This document shows, one piece after another, positions 42,650 to 51,821 of a stretch of 56,397 bases of DNA (position 1 is the first letter of the stretch; each line of letters opens with the position of its first letter). Origin of the DNA: a bacterium (GTDB lineage: Bacteria; Actinomycetota; Acidimicrobiia; Spongiisociales; ZC4RG35); assembly GCA_024641285.1 (NCBI GenBank), contig JAHEDH010000004.1, positions 1 to 56,397 of the forward strand. Direction: 5' to 3'. The notes beneath the pieces were generated by a model that was not told where the DNA came from, did no database searches, and saw only the letters and a program-made list of their open reading frames with translations. A program made the position numbers and the translations under genes.

Positions 42650-43918
42650 GTGTCCTCGATCCCCTTCTCGCTGCTTCCCGACAACGCCGCCGTCGACATC
42701 GATGGCTCGCTCCTTGTCGCCGGCGTCCGGATCGGCGACCTGGCCGCCGAGTTCGGGACGCCTCTCTTCGTCTACGACGAAGGCCATCTCCGCTCCCGGG
42801 CGCAGGCCGCCGTCGCCGGCTTCCCGAATGGCGCGGTCTATGCGTCCAAAGCGTTCCTTTGCACTGCGATGGCGCGTCTCGTGGCCGACGAGGGCATGCG
42901 GATCGATGTCGCCACCGGCGGCGAGTTGTACGTCGCGCTCCATGCCGGCGTGCCGGCCGACCGGCTCGTGCTCCACGGCAACAACAAGTCGTTGTCCGAG
43001 CTGGAAATGGCGCTCACGTCCGGAGTCGGGAGAATCGCGATCGACAGCTTCGAGGAACTCGAGCGTATCGAGCACCTGGTCGCAGGCGGTGCGAAACCGC
43101 CCAAGGTGTTCATTCGAGTCACCCCTGGGGTCGAGGCACACACCCATGAGTTCGTGAAAACCGGTCAAGACGACTCGAAGTTCGGTTTCACGGTCTCGAG
43201 CGGCGCTGCCGCCGCCGCGATCGAGCGGGCACGAGCCTCTCGAGCCATGGAACTGCGCGGTATCCATGCCCACATCGGTTCGCAGGTCTTTCGGGTCGAC
43301 TCGTTCGCCGAGTCGCTCGAGGTACTGGCGGAGTCGGCGGCCGGTCTCGACCTCCCCGAGATGGTGATCGGTGGTGGGCTCGGCGTCGCCTACGTGGAGG
43401 GTGAACGCGCCCCTTCCATCTCCGCATGGGCCGAGGTCGTCCACGCCGCCGCCGATCGCCTCGGCATCACCTCGGAGCTGTGGTGTGAGCCTGGCCGGTC
43501 GATCGCGGCTTCGGCAGCGATCACCGTCTACACGATCGGGACGGTGAAGCGGCTCCCGGGAATCAGGACCTACGTGGCGGTCGACGGCGGCATGAGCGAC
43601 AATCCGCGTCCGGTGCTGTACGGAAGCGGATATGAGACGTTCCTCCCCGATCGCGTCGCCGAGGATCGCACCGAAACGATCCGACTCGTCGGCAAACACT
43701 GCGAGTCCGGTGACGTCCTCGTGCGTGAGGGAGCGGTGCCGACCGGCTTCGCGGTCGATGATCTCATCGCTACTCCCGTGACCGGTGCCTACGGGCATTC
43801 GATGGGCTCGAACTACAACAAGGTGCTCCGCCCTGCGGTCGTGTTCGTGTCGGATGGCGACGCCCGATTGGTGGTTCGCCGGGAGAGGTACGAGGACCTG
43901 ATCGCCACCGACGTGTGA
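42650..43918 (+). CDS. lysA: diaminopimelate decarboxylase
   Basis: A 422-residue PLP-dependent decarboxylase (meso-diaminopimelate to L-lysine). 'AVYASKAFLC' contains Schiff-base Lys67, 'GIHAHIGSQ' and 'MVIGGGLGVAY' bind phosphate, and 'EPGRSIAASA', 'CESGDVL' and 'GAYGHSMGSNYN' complete the active site. The length is normal. TAGGGT at 42638-42643 lies 6 nt before GTG 42650. The convergent CapA gene begins its stop codon at the next base. Confidence 0.95.
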   Translation: MSSIPFSLLPDNAAVDIDGSLLVAGVRIGDLAAEFGTPLFVYDEGHLRSRAQAAVAGFPNGAVYASKAFLCTAMARLVADEGMRIDVATGGELYVALHAGVPADRLVLHGNNKSLSELEMALTSGVGRIAIDSFEELERIEHLVAGGAKPPKVFIRVTPGVEAHTHEFVKTGQDDSKFGFTVSSGAAAAAIERARASRAMELRGIHAHIGSQVFRVDSFAESLEVLAESAAGLDLPEMVIGGGLGVAYVEGERAPSISAWAEVVHAAADRLGITSELWCEPGRSIAASAAITVYTIGTVKRLPGIRTYVAVDGGMSDNPRPVLYGSGYETFLPDRVAEDRTETIRLVGKHCESGDVLVREGAVPTGFAVDDLIATPVTGAYGHSMGSNYNKVLRPAVVFVSDGDARLVVRRERYEDLIATDV

Positions 43919-46252
43919 TCAGCCTCTCAGGTCGATGAGGAACACCTCGGAACCGGGCGGACCAGCCACGAAGTCGGCTGCGATGACCGCTTCGAACAGG
44001 AACTCGTTGGCCGGGCGCCACTCGATGACCTCGACGTCGTCGACCTCCAACGTGCCGAGCCGAGTGGATGGACGCTCGAGGTAGAGCATCAGGGCCGTAG
44101 CCTCGAGACCGGTCTTGGGATCCAACAACTGGTCCCTGGGTACGTCGAGCGAGAAGTCGATCGATTGGGCGCGCCCGATCGTGACCTCGTAGCTGCGTGA
44201 CGACAGCAGCTGGTTGATCGGAAACCGTGCGGGATTTCGATCACTGAAGTGGTACGAGTCGAGCCGGACATCGAACTTCGTCAGCCAGGATGCGGCGGTG
44301 GAGAGTGTGACCTCGATTCTCGGCATCGTCTGGAGCGGGCGACCGGCGGCGTCGACGTACCTCGACGGCGCGAGCGGGATTCGAGACCGCGTGCGCACCC
44401 GTCCGATCGAGGCGGTCGCAGGATCGAACACCAGGTATCCGTCGCTCTCCCGCGTGTTCCAGAAGAAGCCCGACGCGCCATTGACGTCCCACATCGGCGC
44501 GCGGTCGACGTTCCCATTGGCCAGCGTCTGATCGAACGAGCCCCACCCGAAGAGGTCACGACCGATCTCGAACGCAGTGTCCCCGGGGTTGATCAGCGCC
44601 TGGTCGTCCGCCAGTTCGAGGAGCCCGGAGTCGGGGATCGTGGCCACACGGGGCGTCGGCTCCGCGTCGAGAAGGGCGATCGACCCGTCGTCACGCAGCA
44701 CCGCACTCCCCCACCTGACGTCTCGCTCACGCAGGGTCTGAGCCGGATCAGAGCCTTCGACGGCCACAGTCACGGTGTCGTTGCGGGCGAGCTCCGCCAG
44801 ATGGCCCGCCGTGCCGAGCGCTGCCGTACCGGCGGCCGGAGTCGGGCGGTAGTCCACCAGCTGCAAGGGCAGCAGCGATGCATCGAGGAGCCGGTCGTCC
44901 TCGAACACCATGCGAACGAAGCCCGACCGGTAGGTGACGAACAGCTCTTGATCGAACACGAAGTTGCCGAGACTCCAAATGATCAGGCCGTCGCCGTAGT
45001 ATTCGAAGGCGCCGAGCACATGTGGGTGATGAGCGATGACGACATCGGCCCCGGCGTCGATGGCGTGTCGAGCCGCCTCAACCAGGCTTGGGCTCGGTGC
45101 CGTTTGGTACTGGAAACCACCGTGGAGCTGGACGATGTTCAGACCGCGGCTCCCAGCTTCGAGGGCGCCGAGGATCGCAGCCTCGTCATAGAGAGCCGCG
45201 CCACCGTGGTCACGCCTGGCGCCGAAGTCCTGGAGCTCGGGGAACGCCTCATCGGCCTGCGACCACAGGTCCGGCTCGATTTCGGCATCCCCGTCAGTGT
45301 TGTTCTGGACGAACCAATCCCAGACATCACCTGCCCGAGCTGGGCCCGTCAAGTCGCTGTGTGGACCTCGCAGGTCGACGTCGCGCTCTTCGTACTGCCA
45401 ATCGAGACGCACATCATCCCCGCGGAACCGGTCATCACCGGCTCGGGGCAGATACTCGTTGTTCGAGTCGCCATCGGGTAGCAGGAACGAAGCCGTGGAA
45501 ACCTCGAGTCCGGCGACCTCGTAGCTGATCGGCCGGGCCGCCTCCCCCTGATCCACACCTGCACCGACCCATGACACGCCCGCACTTTCGAGATGGTCGA
45601 TGGTGGCTGCGACACCGGCGTCTTCGTAGTCACCGATGTGGTTGTTCCCCAGCGTTACCAGGTCGACACCGAGAGCGTCGAGCATGTTCGTCGTCTCGGG
45701 AACGGACTGGATCGCCCAGCGCTTGCCGGGGGTGGCCTCGGCGGGTGGCACGCTCCCGACGACGCTCTCGAGGTTCAACGTCGAGTGGTCCGCTGCCGCG
45801 AAGAGGTCATCGACCGATGACACGACCTCGAGAGCCAGATCGAGCGGTGTCCGATCGCCTTCGAGGTAGCGACGGGCGAGCATCGTGTCTCCGGCAAAGT
45901 GGAAGGAGCGTCGAACACTGCCGTCCGGACCGTTCCTTGCGATCATCGTGATCCGATGATCGCGGGTGTGGTCGATCACGACCGGTTGATCGAGCATGCC
46001 GTCGGCCGTGAGCACACCGGCGACCGGGCCGTCGAGGTCGAGACTGATCACGCCTCGCACCGCCTGCACCTCGGTTTCATCGATGAGGGTGAGCCGACCG
46101 TTGGAGACGGCGGCTCCGCTCTCGTTCACGACCTCGATCGCAACGCCCGTCACCGGAAGCACTCCCTCGACGACCGATCCGGCGAGGCCGGCGCGTGCGC
46201 AGCCGGACAGGGCGAGTCCAGCGATGACGGCGCCGATGAGGTGTTGTCTCAC
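43919..46252 (-). CDS. CapA-family metallophosphatase-fold lipoprotein
   Basis: A 777-residue lipoprotein (lipobox 'LSGC', Cys18). Residues about 115-470 are a CapA/PgsA calcineurin-like domain: 'FHFAGDTMLARRY', 'LNLESVV', 'LVTLGNNHIGDYEDAG', 'QLHGGFQYQ', 'VVIAHHPHVLGAFEYYGDGLIIWSLGNFVFDQ'. The last 300 residues are beta-rich domains, carbohydrate- or wall-binding in look. CapA proteins take part in poly-gamma-glutamate export or anchoring. CapB and CapC genes lie about 6 kb away on the other strand. Average CapA is about 400 residues, so the C-terminal extension is unusual. GTG 46252 is the start. Confidence 0.88.
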   Translation of the reverse strand: MRQHLIGAVIAGLALSGCARAGLAGSVVEGVLPVTGVAIEVVNESGAAVSNGRLTLIDETEVQAVRGVISLDLDGPVAGVLTADGMLDQPVVIDHTRDHRITMIARNGPDGSVRRSFHFAGDTMLARRYLEGDRTPLDLALEVVSSVDDLFAAADHSTLNLESVVGSVPPAEATPGKRWAIQSVPETTNMLDALGVDLVTLGNNHIGDYEDAGVAATIDHLESAGVSWVGAGVDQGEAARPISYEVAGLEVSTASFLLPDGDSNNEYLPRAGDDRFRGDDVRLDWQYEERDVDLRGPHSDLTGPARAGDVWDWFVQNNTDGDAEIEPDLWSQADEAFPELQDFGARRDHGGAALYDEAAILGALEAGSRGLNIVQLHGGFQYQTAPSPSLVEAARHAIDAGADVVIAHHPHVLGAFEYYGDGLIIWSLGNFVFDQELFVTYRSGFVRMVFEDDRLLDASLLPLQLVDYRPTPAAGTAALGTAGHLAELARNDTVTVAVEGSDPAQTLRERDVRWGSAVLRDDGSIALLDAEPTPRVATIPDSGLLELADDQALINPGDTAFEIGRDLFGWGSFDQTLANGNVDRAPMWDVNGASGFFWNTRESDGYLVFDPATASIGRVRTRSRIPLAPSRYVDAAGRPLQTMPRIEVTLSTAASWLTKFDVRLDSYHFSDRNPARFPINQLLSSRSYEVTIGRAQSIDFSLDVPRDQLLDPKTGLEATALMLYLERPSTRLGTLEVDDVEVIEWRPANEFLFEAVIAADFVAGPPGSEVFLIDLRG

Positions 46253-46337
46253 CTGGTCGTATCGGATCGCCGGGCGGTGGGCTGAAGACGGCTTCTCCGC
46301 CGACCGTACGAGTGCCGCCGGCCTCTACATTGGTCCG

Positions 46338-47297
46338 ATGGCTCACATCGTCGACCTTGCAGCCGGAGCGTTGTTGCGGTTCGGACCGGCGAGAAGCCGG
46401 GTGTTCCCCGAAGGTTGGGGTGACGAACTGACCCTGGAGATGCTGCGTGACCCGGCGCAACTGACGGAACCGATCCCGGCTGCCGACGTCGTCTGGGGCC
46501 GCAAGGAAGAGCACCGCGGGCACCGTATCACCCGCGGCCAGTTCGTCTCGCCGTGCGCTCCCATGTTGCCGCCGGATGCTCGAGTCGTGACGATCGAGCA
46601 GGTCGAGCCCTCGTCGGGGGTCGCTCCGTTGGCCATCCTCCTGCCGGCGTGGAACGATCACGGCTTCGAACAGCGGCGAAAACTCGCAATGCTCCTGCTG
46701 GATCGCGATGTCGGTTCCATCATGTTCGACATCCCGCTCTATGGCAGCAGGCGCATCACATCCGAGGCGGAGCAGGCGATCCGCACGGTGTCCGACTTTG
46801 CGCTCATGGGCGTCGGCGCCGTGCGCGATGCACTCAGCCTGGCGGCCGCCACACGGCGCCCCCACGGGTTCGCCGGGTTCAGCATGGGCGGAAACCTCGC
46901 CGCCCTTGCCGCTGCGGCCAGCACACGACCGGCGGCGATGGCAGGGCTGGCCGCCTCACATTCGCCAGGCCCGGTGTACCTCGACGGTGTGCTGTCGAAT
47001 GCCATCTCGTGGGATGCCCTCGGAGGTCGCTCAGAGGCAGGCAGACTGCGGTCGATTCTGACGGCAGCGAGCGTGCTCGCCTTCGAGCCGAAACGCCATC
47101 ATGCAGCTGCGGTGCTCATCGCAGCCGAAGCAGACGGCTTCGTCCCGTTCAGCGCAGCCGAAGCGCTGGCAGCCCACTGGCAGGCCGAGTTCCGCACCGT
47201 CCCGGGTGGACATGCCACCGCCCTCTGGCGGCACCGCCCAACCCTGGCGGACGCGATCGCTGCCAGCTTCAGGCGCCTGGCCGACCTCGGCGCGTAG
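46338..47297 (+). CDS. alpha/beta hydrolase, ABHD18 (DUF2048)-like
   Basis: A 319-residue alpha/beta hydrolase. 'ILLPAWNDHGFEQRRKLAMLLLDRDVGSIMFDIPLYGSRR' has the ABHD18-type 'RR..LA..LL......ML.NP.YG.R.' pattern. The nucleophile elbow is 'GFSMGGN', and the C terminus holds 'DGFVP' (Asp) and 'GGHATA' (His). Substrate is unknown. TACATT at 46326-46331 lies 6 nt before ATG 46338. It is divergent from the CapA gene, with 85 bp between starts, and followed by plsC after 12 bp. Confidence 0.85.
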   Translation: MAHIVDLAAGALLRFGPARSRVFPEGWGDELTLEMLRDPAQLTEPIPAADVVWGRKEEHRGHRITRGQFVSPCAPMLPPDARVVTIEQVEPSSGVAPLAILLPAWNDHGFEQRRKLAMLLLDRDVGSIMFDIPLYGSRRITSEAEQAIRTVSDFALMGVGAVRDALSLAAATRRPHGFAGFSMGGNLAALAAAASTRPAAMAGLAASHSPGPVYLDGVLSNAISWDALGGRSEAGRLRSILTAASVLAFEPKRHHAAAVLIAAEADGFVPFSAAEALAAHWQAEFRTVPGGHATALWRHRPTLADAIAASFRRLADLGA

Positions 47298-47309
47298 ACT
47301 GCCGAAACG

Positions 47310-48068
47310 ATGCGACGACTACGGGACTGGGTGTTCACGATTCCCTTCCTGATCGCCTTCGGGTTCGGTTTCGCCTTCTTCGACGTCCTCGGAAGGATCG
47401 TCAGACTCTTCTCCCTGCGTGGCTTCGAGTACGTGATGGCCATTCTGCAGCGCTACCTGCTCGCCACCTTCCGGCTCTGTGGCACGAGGATCATCGTCGA
47501 GCGCTCGGCGGAGATCAGACCGCGCACCGGTTACGCGGTCATCTCGAACCATCAGAGCCTGCTGGACATCGTGATGATCGGCGGGCTGCTGTTCACCAAC
47601 TTCCCGAAATACGTTGCGAAGAAGGAGCTCTCTCGGGGGATCCCTTCGATCTCGCTCAATCTGCGATGGGGAGGAAATGCGTTGATCGACCGCAAGGATC
47701 GCACTCAGGCGTTCCGCGCCATCAAGGAGATGGCGGCAAAGGCCCAGGAGCGCGGGGTGAGCGTCGTCATCTTCCCCGAAGGGACGCGGTCGCGCGACGG
47801 CCGGCTGAAGGAGTTCAAGCGCGGTGGCACCGCGATGATGCTGGCGGCGGCCGACCGCCTCCCAGTCATACCCACGGCGGTCTCCGGTTCGTGGCGCCTC
47901 GCCGAGAAGAGCATGTTCCCCGTTCCCTTCGGCACCGAGGTGCGGATCCGCTTCGGCGATCCGATCGAACGGCACCCTGACGACGTCGACGAACTGCTTG
48001 TCGAGGTCGAGGAACAGATCCGTACCGCACTCCTGGAATGGGGTGACGAGCAGTCCGCCGTCGAGTGA
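47310..48068 (+). CDS. plsC: 1-acyl-sn-glycerol-3-phosphate acyltransferase
   Basis: A 252-residue PlsC acyltransferase making phosphatidic acid. A membrane anchor (residues 8-32) precedes 'SNHQSLLD' (His81, Asp86) and 'FPEGTRSRD' (155-163), with 'KELSRGIPSISLNLRWGG' between. TAGACT at 47295-47300 lies 9 nt before ATG 47310, inside the end of the preceding hydrolase gene. A second PlsC domain is part of the HAD fusion at 30.2 kb. The 3' end is 1 bp from the convergent galE. Confidence 0.93.
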   Translation: MRRLRDWVFTIPFLIAFGFGFAFFDVLGRIVRLFSLRGFEYVMAILQRYLLATFRLCGTRIIVERSAEIRPRTGYAVISNHQSLLDIVMIGGLLFTNFPKYVAKKELSRGIPSISLNLRWGGNALIDRKDRTQAFRAIKEMAAKAQERGVSVVIFPEGTRSRDGRLKEFKRGGTAMMLAAADRLPVIPTAVSGSWRLAEKSMFPVPFGTEVRIRFGDPIERHPDDVDELLVEVEEQIRTALLEWGDEQSAVE

Positions 48069-48069
48069 A

Positions 48070-49083
48070 TCAGCCCTCCAGGCCGGTGGCGTGTTGCTGC
48101 CACCGCCAGGTGTCGACGCACATCTGCTCGATGTCACGTGTCGCTTTCCATCCGAGTTCCCGCTCCGCCCGCGATGGATCCGCCCAGAGCTCGGCGACGT
48201 CCCCTGGGCGTCGCCCGACGATCCGATAGGGCACCTTGACGCCCGACGCGGCTTCGAAGGCATCGATGAGCTCGAGGACGGTGGTCCCGCGTCCGGTACC
48301 GAGGTTGTAGACCCATCGACCGGGGCCTTCGGCGAGCCTCGCGAGTGCAGCTGTGTGACCCTTCGCGAGATCGACGACGTGGATGTAGTCGCGTATACCG
48401 GTCCCATCCCGCGTGGGATAGTCGTCGCCGAACACGGAGAGCTCAGGCAGTTTCTCCGATGCGACCTGGGCGATGTACGGCATGAGGTTGTTCGGCTCGT
48501 CGTTGGGGTCCTCGCCGATCAGACCGGAGTCATGTGCTCCGATCGGGTTGAAGTAGCGGAGGAGTGCCACGGCCCAGGACGGGTGCGCGACCGACGTGTC
48601 GGTCAACATCTGCTCGATCACGAGCTTCGTCCAGCCGTATGGATTCGACGGAGGACGGACCGGTGTGTCTTCTGAGACCGGAACGACCTCCGGGTCGCCG
48701 TAGACGGTCGCCGACGAGCTGAAGACGATGCGCTCGATACCGTGGTCGACCATTGCCTCGATCAACCGCAGTGATCCGCTCACATTGACGTCCCAGTATT
48801 TGAGCGGTTCGCGAACCGACTCGCCGACGGCCTTGAGAGCGGCGAAGTGCATGACGGCATCGAACGCCGTCGATCCCATCACGGTGTCGAGGAAGGATCT
48901 GTCGCGGATGTCCCCGACGATCAGTTCGGGCGTGACCCCGGTGATCTGGCCGATGCGGTCGACGACCGACGCCTTGGCGTTGCTGAGGTCGTCCACGATC
49001 ACGACTTCATGGCCTTCGAGGATGAGTTCTACCGCCGTGTGTGAGCCGATGTATCCGGCACCGCCGGTGACGAGTGTCTTCAT
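48070..49083 (-). CDS. galE: UDP-glucose 4-epimerase
   Basis: A 337-residue NAD-dependent extended SDR: 'LVTGGAGYIGSHTAVELI' cofactor loop, 'VIVDDLSNA', 'MHFAALKAVGESV', catalytic Ser in 'FSSSATVYG' and Tyr-Lys in 'NPYGWTK', and 'LRYFNPIGAHDSGLIGEDP'. It interconverts UDP-glucose and UDP-galactose for polysaccharide synthesis. The 'YGWTK' triad replaces the usual 'YGRTK'. TAGTGT at 49091-49096 lies 7 nt before ATG 49083. It is followed by plsC convergently. Confidence 0.93.
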   Translation of the reverse strand: MKTLVTGGAGYIGSHTAVELILEGHEVVIVDDLSNAKASVVDRIGQITGVTPELIVGDIRDRSFLDTVMGSTAFDAVMHFAALKAVGESVREPLKYWDVNVSGSLRLIEAMVDHGIERIVFSSSATVYGDPEVVPVSEDTPVRPPSNPYGWTKLVIEQMLTDTSVAHPSWAVALLRYFNPIGAHDSGLIGEDPNDEPNNLMPYIAQVASEKLPELSVFGDDYPTRDGTGIRDYIHVVDLAKGHTAALARLAEGPGRWVYNLGTGRGTTVLELIDAFEAASGVKVPYRIVGRRPGDVAELWADPSRAERELGWKATRDIEQMCVDTWRWQQHATGLEG

Positions 49084-49120
49084 GGGCCTGACACTACGCG
49101 GCTCTGCTGGTGGCCCGCAT

Positions 49121-49627
49121 TCACGGCGAGAGGAGACGCTCGAGCGGTCCCGCGGCCGTGTGCCACCACGCCTCGATGGTCGCATCCAATGTGTCGAGTT
49201 CGGAGTCGACCACGAAGACCCCTTTGGTGGGAACGACCGCCGCCAGCTCGACGAGAACCGGTCGGAGCTGGGTCTCGACGGCGAGCTGATGCATGGGGCC
49301 GGCGCCGAGCATCACGGGCACGACAACCAGTCCGGCCAGGCCATCGTTCGGATATCGATCGAGAAAGACTTTGAGGAGCCCGGTGAAGCTGGCCTTGTAG
49401 GTGGGGCTCGCGAACACTGCGAGATCGGCGGTGCGGACCGCCTCGTTGACTGCGGCCACCCGTTGTGAGCTCCAGTCGAACAACTCGCCGGTGAGCGCGG
49501 AGAGCTCGTAGGTGGTCGTGGCGTGGGCACCGGACATGGAGTCGACAACGTGCGACGCCACCGCCTCTGCGACTGTGGTGGTGCGTCCTCCACTTCTGGG
49601 GTTTCCGATCACGACTGCGACATCCAT
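49121..49627 (-). CDS. NAD(P)H-dependent FMN reductase family protein
   Basis: A 168-residue flavodoxin-like reductase. 'VIGNPRSGGRTTTVAEAV' binds the FMN phosphate and 'FASPTYKASFTGLLKVFLDR' is the SsuE/ArsH-type signature. 'PVMLGAGPMHQL' lies in the isoalloxazine site. It probably supplies reduced flavin to an unidentified partner. The leader carries GGGAG close to ATG 49627 and a TAGTTT -10 candidate about 22 nt up. It is divergent from the HMG-CoA lyase gene. Confidence 0.85.
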   Translation of the reverse strand: MDVAVVIGNPRSGGRTTTVAEAVASHVVDSMSGAHATTTYELSALTGELFDWSSQRVAAVNEAVRTADLAVFASPTYKASFTGLLKVFLDRYPNDGLAGLVVVPVMLGAGPMHQLAVETQLRPVLVELAAVVPTKGVFVVDSELDTLDATIEAWWHTAAGPLERLLSP

Positions 49628-49690
49628 GGTGCTCCCTGGTTCGGGGACAAAACTACCGTGCCGAGAAGCAGCAACCGGACTGGAGCACGA

Positions 49691-50587
49691 GTGACGGACA
49701 CCGCAGAGATCATCGATGTCTCACCCCGCGACGGGCTCCAGAACGAGGCGACACTCCTCAGCACCGACACCAAGGTCGAGCTCATCACCCGCCTCGCCGT
49801 TGCCGGTGTCAAGAAGCTGGAGGCCACCTCATTCGTCCACCCCGACGCCGTGCCCGCGATGGCAGACGCCGAGCAGGTCATGGCATCCGTGCCTCGCGAT
49901 CGTGGTGTGTCCTACATCGGGCTCGTGTTGAACCGGCGCGGGCTCGAGCGGGCGATCGCCGCCGGTTGTGACGAGGTGAACTACGCCGTCGTGGTCACCG
50001 ACACGTTCTCGCAGCGGAATCAAGGCACCACCTCCGATGAGGGAATCGACGTGTGGAAGGACATCGCTCGTGGCGCTCGCGCCGCCGGCATTCGCCCTTC
50101 GCTCGTTGTCTCAACCGCCTTCGGCTGCCCGTTCGAGGGCGAAGTGCCGGTGGGCAGGGTCGTCGAGGTCGTGGAAGCCTGTCTCGAGGAACCTCCTGAC
50201 CGCCTCAGCCTGGCCGACACGATCGGCGTGGCGGTGCCGACCGATGTCACCGAGCGATTCGAGGCAGTGATGCCGTCGATTCCCGAAGCCGTGCAGCTCG
50301 GAACCCATTTCCACAACACTCGCGGAACCGGTCTGGCGAACGTGGTTGCGGCGCTCGACATGGGGATCCGCAGCTTCGACGCCAGCCTCGGAGGGCTCGG
50401 TGGCTGCCCCTTCGCACCGAATGCCACGGGCAACATCGTGACCGAGGACCTGGCCTACCTGCTGGGCCGAATGGGCATCGACACCGGTCTGGACCTCGAA
50501 GCACTTGCCAGCACCGCAGAGTGGATCAAGCAGGACCTCCCCGACTCGGTGGTCGGTCTCTACCACCGGGCGGGACCATTCCCGTGA
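49691..50587 (+). CDS. mvaB: hydroxymethylglutaryl-CoA lyase
   Basis: A 298-residue TIM-barrel lyase: 'IIDVSPRDGLQNE' (metal/catalytic Asp), 'KLEATSFVHP', 'VSTAFGCPFEG', 'HFHNTRGTGLANV' (metal His pair) and 'LGGLGGCPFAPNATGN' with the signature Cys. It splits HMG-CoA to acetyl-CoA and acetoacetate, the end of leucine catabolism. GGAG lies 6 nt before GTG 49691; a longer frame upstream is not supported. The leucine-type dehydrogenase at 4.6 kb may start the same pathway. Confidence 0.92.
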   Translation: MTDTAEIIDVSPRDGLQNEATLLSTDTKVELITRLAVAGVKKLEATSFVHPDAVPAMADAEQVMASVPRDRGVSYIGLVLNRRGLERAIAAGCDEVNYAVVVTDTFSQRNQGTTSDEGIDVWKDIARGARAAGIRPSLVVSTAFGCPFEGEVPVGRVVEVVEACLEEPPDRLSLADTIGVAVPTDVTERFEAVMPSIPEAVQLGTHFHNTRGTGLANVVAALDMGIRSFDASLGGLGGCPFAPNATGNIVTEDLAYLLGRMGIDTGLDLEALASTAEWIKQDLPDSVVGLYHRAGPFP

Positions 50588-50810
50588 TCACTCCTCGCTG
50601 CGTCTGCCATGGCGGGGGCGCAGATCGCTTGGGCTGAGGACTCCTGTCTGCACCGCCGTGCTCTCGCGGCTCGACATCCCACCGCCCCGCCACTCTGCAG
50701 ACACGTCCCCTGACCTCTCGTACCCCGAAGAGGAACCTCGATGGCCCATCGGAGTTTCGACACATCCGCCGCCACTTCGAGCCGTGGTCGAGGACGCGGA
50801 TGAGAGTCGA

Positions 50811-51209
50811 TCACATGCCGAGCTGTCGGCGAATCTGCTCAGCGATCGGCTCGAGTACATCCATCGACTGCATCGGTGCGGCTCTCGAGAAGTCGAAGTC
50901 GGCCATGCCCCAACTCGGGAAGACATGGAGGTGCATGTGAGGCACCTCGAAGCCCGCGACGATCAATCCGATCCGCTCGGGGCTCCACACCTGCATCTGT
51001 GCCTCTCCGACAGCCGTTGCCACGCCCATCATGTGGTCGCGCAGCTCCTGAGGACAGTCGATCCAGTGATCGATCTCCTCGGTCGGAACGACGAGCGTGT
51101 GGCCGGTTGTCAACGGGTTGATCGACAGGAATGCCACACAGAGCTCATCGCGATGCACGAATGCCCCGGGAAGCTCTCCCTCGATGATCTTGGTGAAGAT
51201 GGTCGCCAT
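50811..51209 (-). CDS. HIT-family nucleotide hydrolase/transferase
   Basis: A 132-residue HIT protein. 'IFTKIIEGELPG' opens it, 'FLSINPLTTGHTLVVP' is the nucleotide strand, and 'VPHMHLHVFP' is the HxHxHxx motif with the catalytic central His. It hydrolyses AMP-conjugates or diadenosine polyphosphates. TACGCT at 51217-51222 lies 7 nt before ATG 51209. The 220 bp beyond its end (50588-50810) hold no gene I can support. Confidence 0.92.
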   Translation of the reverse strand: MATIFTKIIEGELPGAFVHRDELCVAFLSINPLTTGHTLVVPTEEIDHWIDCPQELRDHMMGVATAVGEAQMQVWSPERIGLIVAGFEVPHMHLHVFPSWGMADFDFSRAAPMQSMDVLEPIAEQIRRQLGM

Positions 51210-51233
51210 GGGACCGAGCGTAGGGATTTCCGT

Positions 51234-51821
51234 TCAGCCAGGGTGCCCGGCTGAAGGTGGCTGGTCTTCGATTGCTCCGGTCGGGGCGGAACCGGATGCC
51301 GCGACCCTCGGTCCCAGCGTGTCGGCGTACCACGTCACGAGCCCATCGTCGAGGCCGTGTGCCGAAAGCGCCTCGCGGACGCCTGAGACGTACTGCCAGG
51401 CATCACCTCTCGGCCCTCCGCCGGCAGCCACATTCACCACCCCGTGACAGGCCAGCTCCTCGACGCTCAACGATGCCCAGGCGTCGGACATGAGCCACGT
51501 GAACGCCTCGGCGTCGCCCAATTCGGTCGAGACGGTCACCGACACGGGCTCGTTCGCCTCACGGGCGACGATCCGCCTGAGCACCGATCCGCCATCTCCA
51601 TGGGGGATACCGAGCAACAGGCCGTCACAGTGGCTCCCCCTACTCAGCGAGCTCGTCGGCGCCGGCGCCTCGGACGTCCCCCAGTTCCGGACAGACGGCT
51701 GGCCGAACCGCCGCTCCCATCCCCACACCCGGCCCGGCATGATCGCAGCGGGCTCGAAGCCGGAATCGAACATCAGGCTCCCGTGGGCGAACACCCAGCT
51801 CACCTTCGACAGATCGATCAT
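51234..51821 (-). CDS. ChaC/BtrG-like gamma-glutamylcyclotransferase
   Basis: A 195-residue GGCT-fold protein. 'WVFAHGSLMFDSGFEP' is the ChaC 'GYGSLMWDPGF'-type loop. 'RFGQPSVRNWGT' and 'APTSSL' recur in actinobacterial members, and a candidate catalytic Glu is in 'AREANEP'. Such enzymes make 5-oxoproline from gamma-glutamyl peptides such as glutathione; in this lineage the substrate may be a different gamma-glutamyl amide. ATG 51821 overlaps the TGA of the upstream phosphatase frame (ATGA), so translation is coupled. Confidence 0.8.
   Translation of the reverse strand: MIDLSKVSWVFAHGSLMFDSGFEPAAIMPGRVWGWERRFGQPSVRNWGTSEAPAPTSSLSRGSHCDGLLLGIPHGDGGSVLRRIVAREANEPVSVTVSTELGDAEAFTWLMSDAWASLSVEELACHGVVNVAAGGGPRGDAWQYVSGVREALSAHGLDDGLVTWYADTLGPRVAASGSAPTGAIEDQPPSAGHPG

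Noticed and set aside
44249-45481. 410-residue plus-strand frame across the CapA gene
   Set aside because: Repetitive Arg/Gly/Val text typical of antisense frames in high-GC DNA, with no recognisable motif; CapA motifs are on the minus strand.
50560-50814. 84-codon minus frame after the HIT gene with GTGA overlap
   Set aside because: Third-position GC is only moderate, no family resemblance and no ribosome site, so coupling is probably accidental.
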